From Oscillospiraceae bacterium Zagget12 (lineage in GTDB: Bacteria; Bacillota; Clostridia; UBA1381): a stretch of 59,426 bases of DNA. Location: NCBI GenBank assembly GCA_001941225.1, contig MSHM01000043.1, forward strand, positions 1-59,426. The letters are read 5' to 3'. The notes beneath the pieces were generated by a model. It ran no database searches, was not told the DNA's origin, and saw only the letters and a program-made list of their open reading frames with translations. Shown here piece after piece: positions 58,978 through 59,426 of this stretch. The translations under genes and the position numbers were made by a program. Position 1 is the stretch's first letter; the number at the start of each line of letters is the position of its first letter.

Positions 58978-59426
58978 TCAGTCTTGGTATTCCTCAAGCA
59001 TCTTGTTCTTAAGCGTCCATAGCTTTTCGGATAAATCGACGTAGTAGGTATGCGGATTTTCAAAGCGCTTTACCTCGTCCCAAAGTCCGTCAATCTCCAT
59101 TTTGCAGTATTCGCGCAGAACGTGAATATCCGGACTTTCATACACGCATTTACCCTTTACAAATATCGGCTTTAAAAGCTCGCGCGAATAGAAATCCGTA
59201 ACGGTCTTTTTCTTCCACGTATGCTCGGGATCGAATATGGTATACGGTTTGGTGTCGTCTATGCTTTCTCCGTGCATTGTGATAACGTCCGCAAGAGCGC
59301 TTGAATCCTTTTTTGAATACAGTCTGTGCACCTGTTTAAATCCGGGCGTTGTAATCTTTGTCACATTCTCGCTTATTTTTATTTTCGGAACAATATTTCC
59401 GTCGGAATCCTCTACGGCGACAAGCT
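58978..59426 (-). CDS. pncB: Nicotinate phosphoribosyltransferase, C-terminal part (cut by window edge)
   Basis: NAD salvage enzyme. Only the last 149 residues are in the window; the frame stays open to the right edge, so the start lies beyond 59426. Recognisable blocks are TPGFKQVHRLYSKKDSSALAD, PYTIFDPEHTWKKKTV and RFENPHTYYVDLSEKLW, matching the C-terminal region of clostridial PncB. A GTG at 59364 is internal, not the start. It is the most upstream visible gene of the sua5-tsaD operon. Confidence 0.88.
   Translation of the reverse strand, partial: LVAVEDSDGNIVPKIKISENVTKITTPGFKQVHRLYSKKDSSALADVITMHGESIDDTKPYTIFDPEHTWKKKTVTDFYSRELLKPIFVKGKCVYESPDIHVLREYCKMEIDGLWDEVKRFENPHTYYVDLSEKLWTLKNKMLEEYQD

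Overview
The window looks like chromosomal sequence from an anaerobic, fermentative member of the Clostridia (Bacillota), probably gut-associated. The evidence is the gene set: pyruvate formate-lyase with its activase, rubrerythrin, the [FeFe]-hydrogenase maturase HydE, long-form HPF, RNase J, DivIB, ArgR/RecN, AbgT and MATE transporters, GH2 and GH43 glycosidases, and strong AGGAGG-type ribosome binding sites with frequent GTG starts. No genus can be assigned from the sequence alone. There are no rRNA or tRNA genes, CRISPR arrays, prophage or intact insertion sequences.

Layout. 1-307: a short palindromic repeat and the ftsZ terminator. 308-3834 (minus): envelope/division cluster murA-divIB-ftsZ. 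4039-7169 (minus): an EAL phosphodiesterase with a degenerate GGDEF domain, then a ROK sugar kinase. 7390-8480 (plus): HAD phosphatase and GNAT. 8511-11578 (minus): a pyruvate formate-lyase operon in which PFL is split into a 691-residue catalytic chain and a separate 78-residue glycyl-radical domain, followed by the activase. 11904-13299 (minus): Cys-rich DUF6472-like protein and DinB. 13430-14455 (plus): KDG kinase. 14510-17467 (minus): GH2 beta-galactosidase. 17584-24185 (minus): the full F-type ATP synthase operon atpIBEFHAGDC. Subunit c carries the Na+-binding residue set, subunit epsilon lacks its C-terminal helices, and atpB is interrupted by a frameshift at a nine-A run. 24265-32819: heparinase-like protein, MATE, AbgT, a frameshifted oleate-hydratase-like gene, GH43 and a polysaccharide deacetylase. 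32896-38144: a RAYT transposase relative without catalytic residues, a Ca2+-type P-ATPase, a DtxR/MntR regulator behind a terminator-bearing leader, PspC, HydE. 38295-46658: RNase J, a tiny membrane protein with an occluded ribosome binding site, rubrerythrin, HPF, a giant double GT-C glycosyltransferase, a lone fumarase alpha subunit, SmpB, thioesterase. 46674-59426 (minus): recN-argR-nadK, then ctp-DUF1934-murI-ddl, then an operon running pncB (cut by the window edge)-sua5-ywlE-rimI-tsaD-aroB-lspA-rluD.

How the genes work together. Sugar breakdown (GH2, GH43, ROK kinase, KDG kinase) feeds pyruvate to the split PFL, giving acetyl-CoA and formate. HydE points to hydrogen metabolism elsewhere in the genome. 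The ATP synthase probably exchanges Na+. Most of the rest is housekeeping for cell wall, translation and tRNA t6A modification.

The observations most worth following are the split PFL with its paired operator-like dyads, the atpB frameshift, the 85-bp hairpin repeat shared by the left edge and the atpG-atpD gap, the RAYT-derived protein, and the leaders before the DtxR-like and small membrane protein genes.
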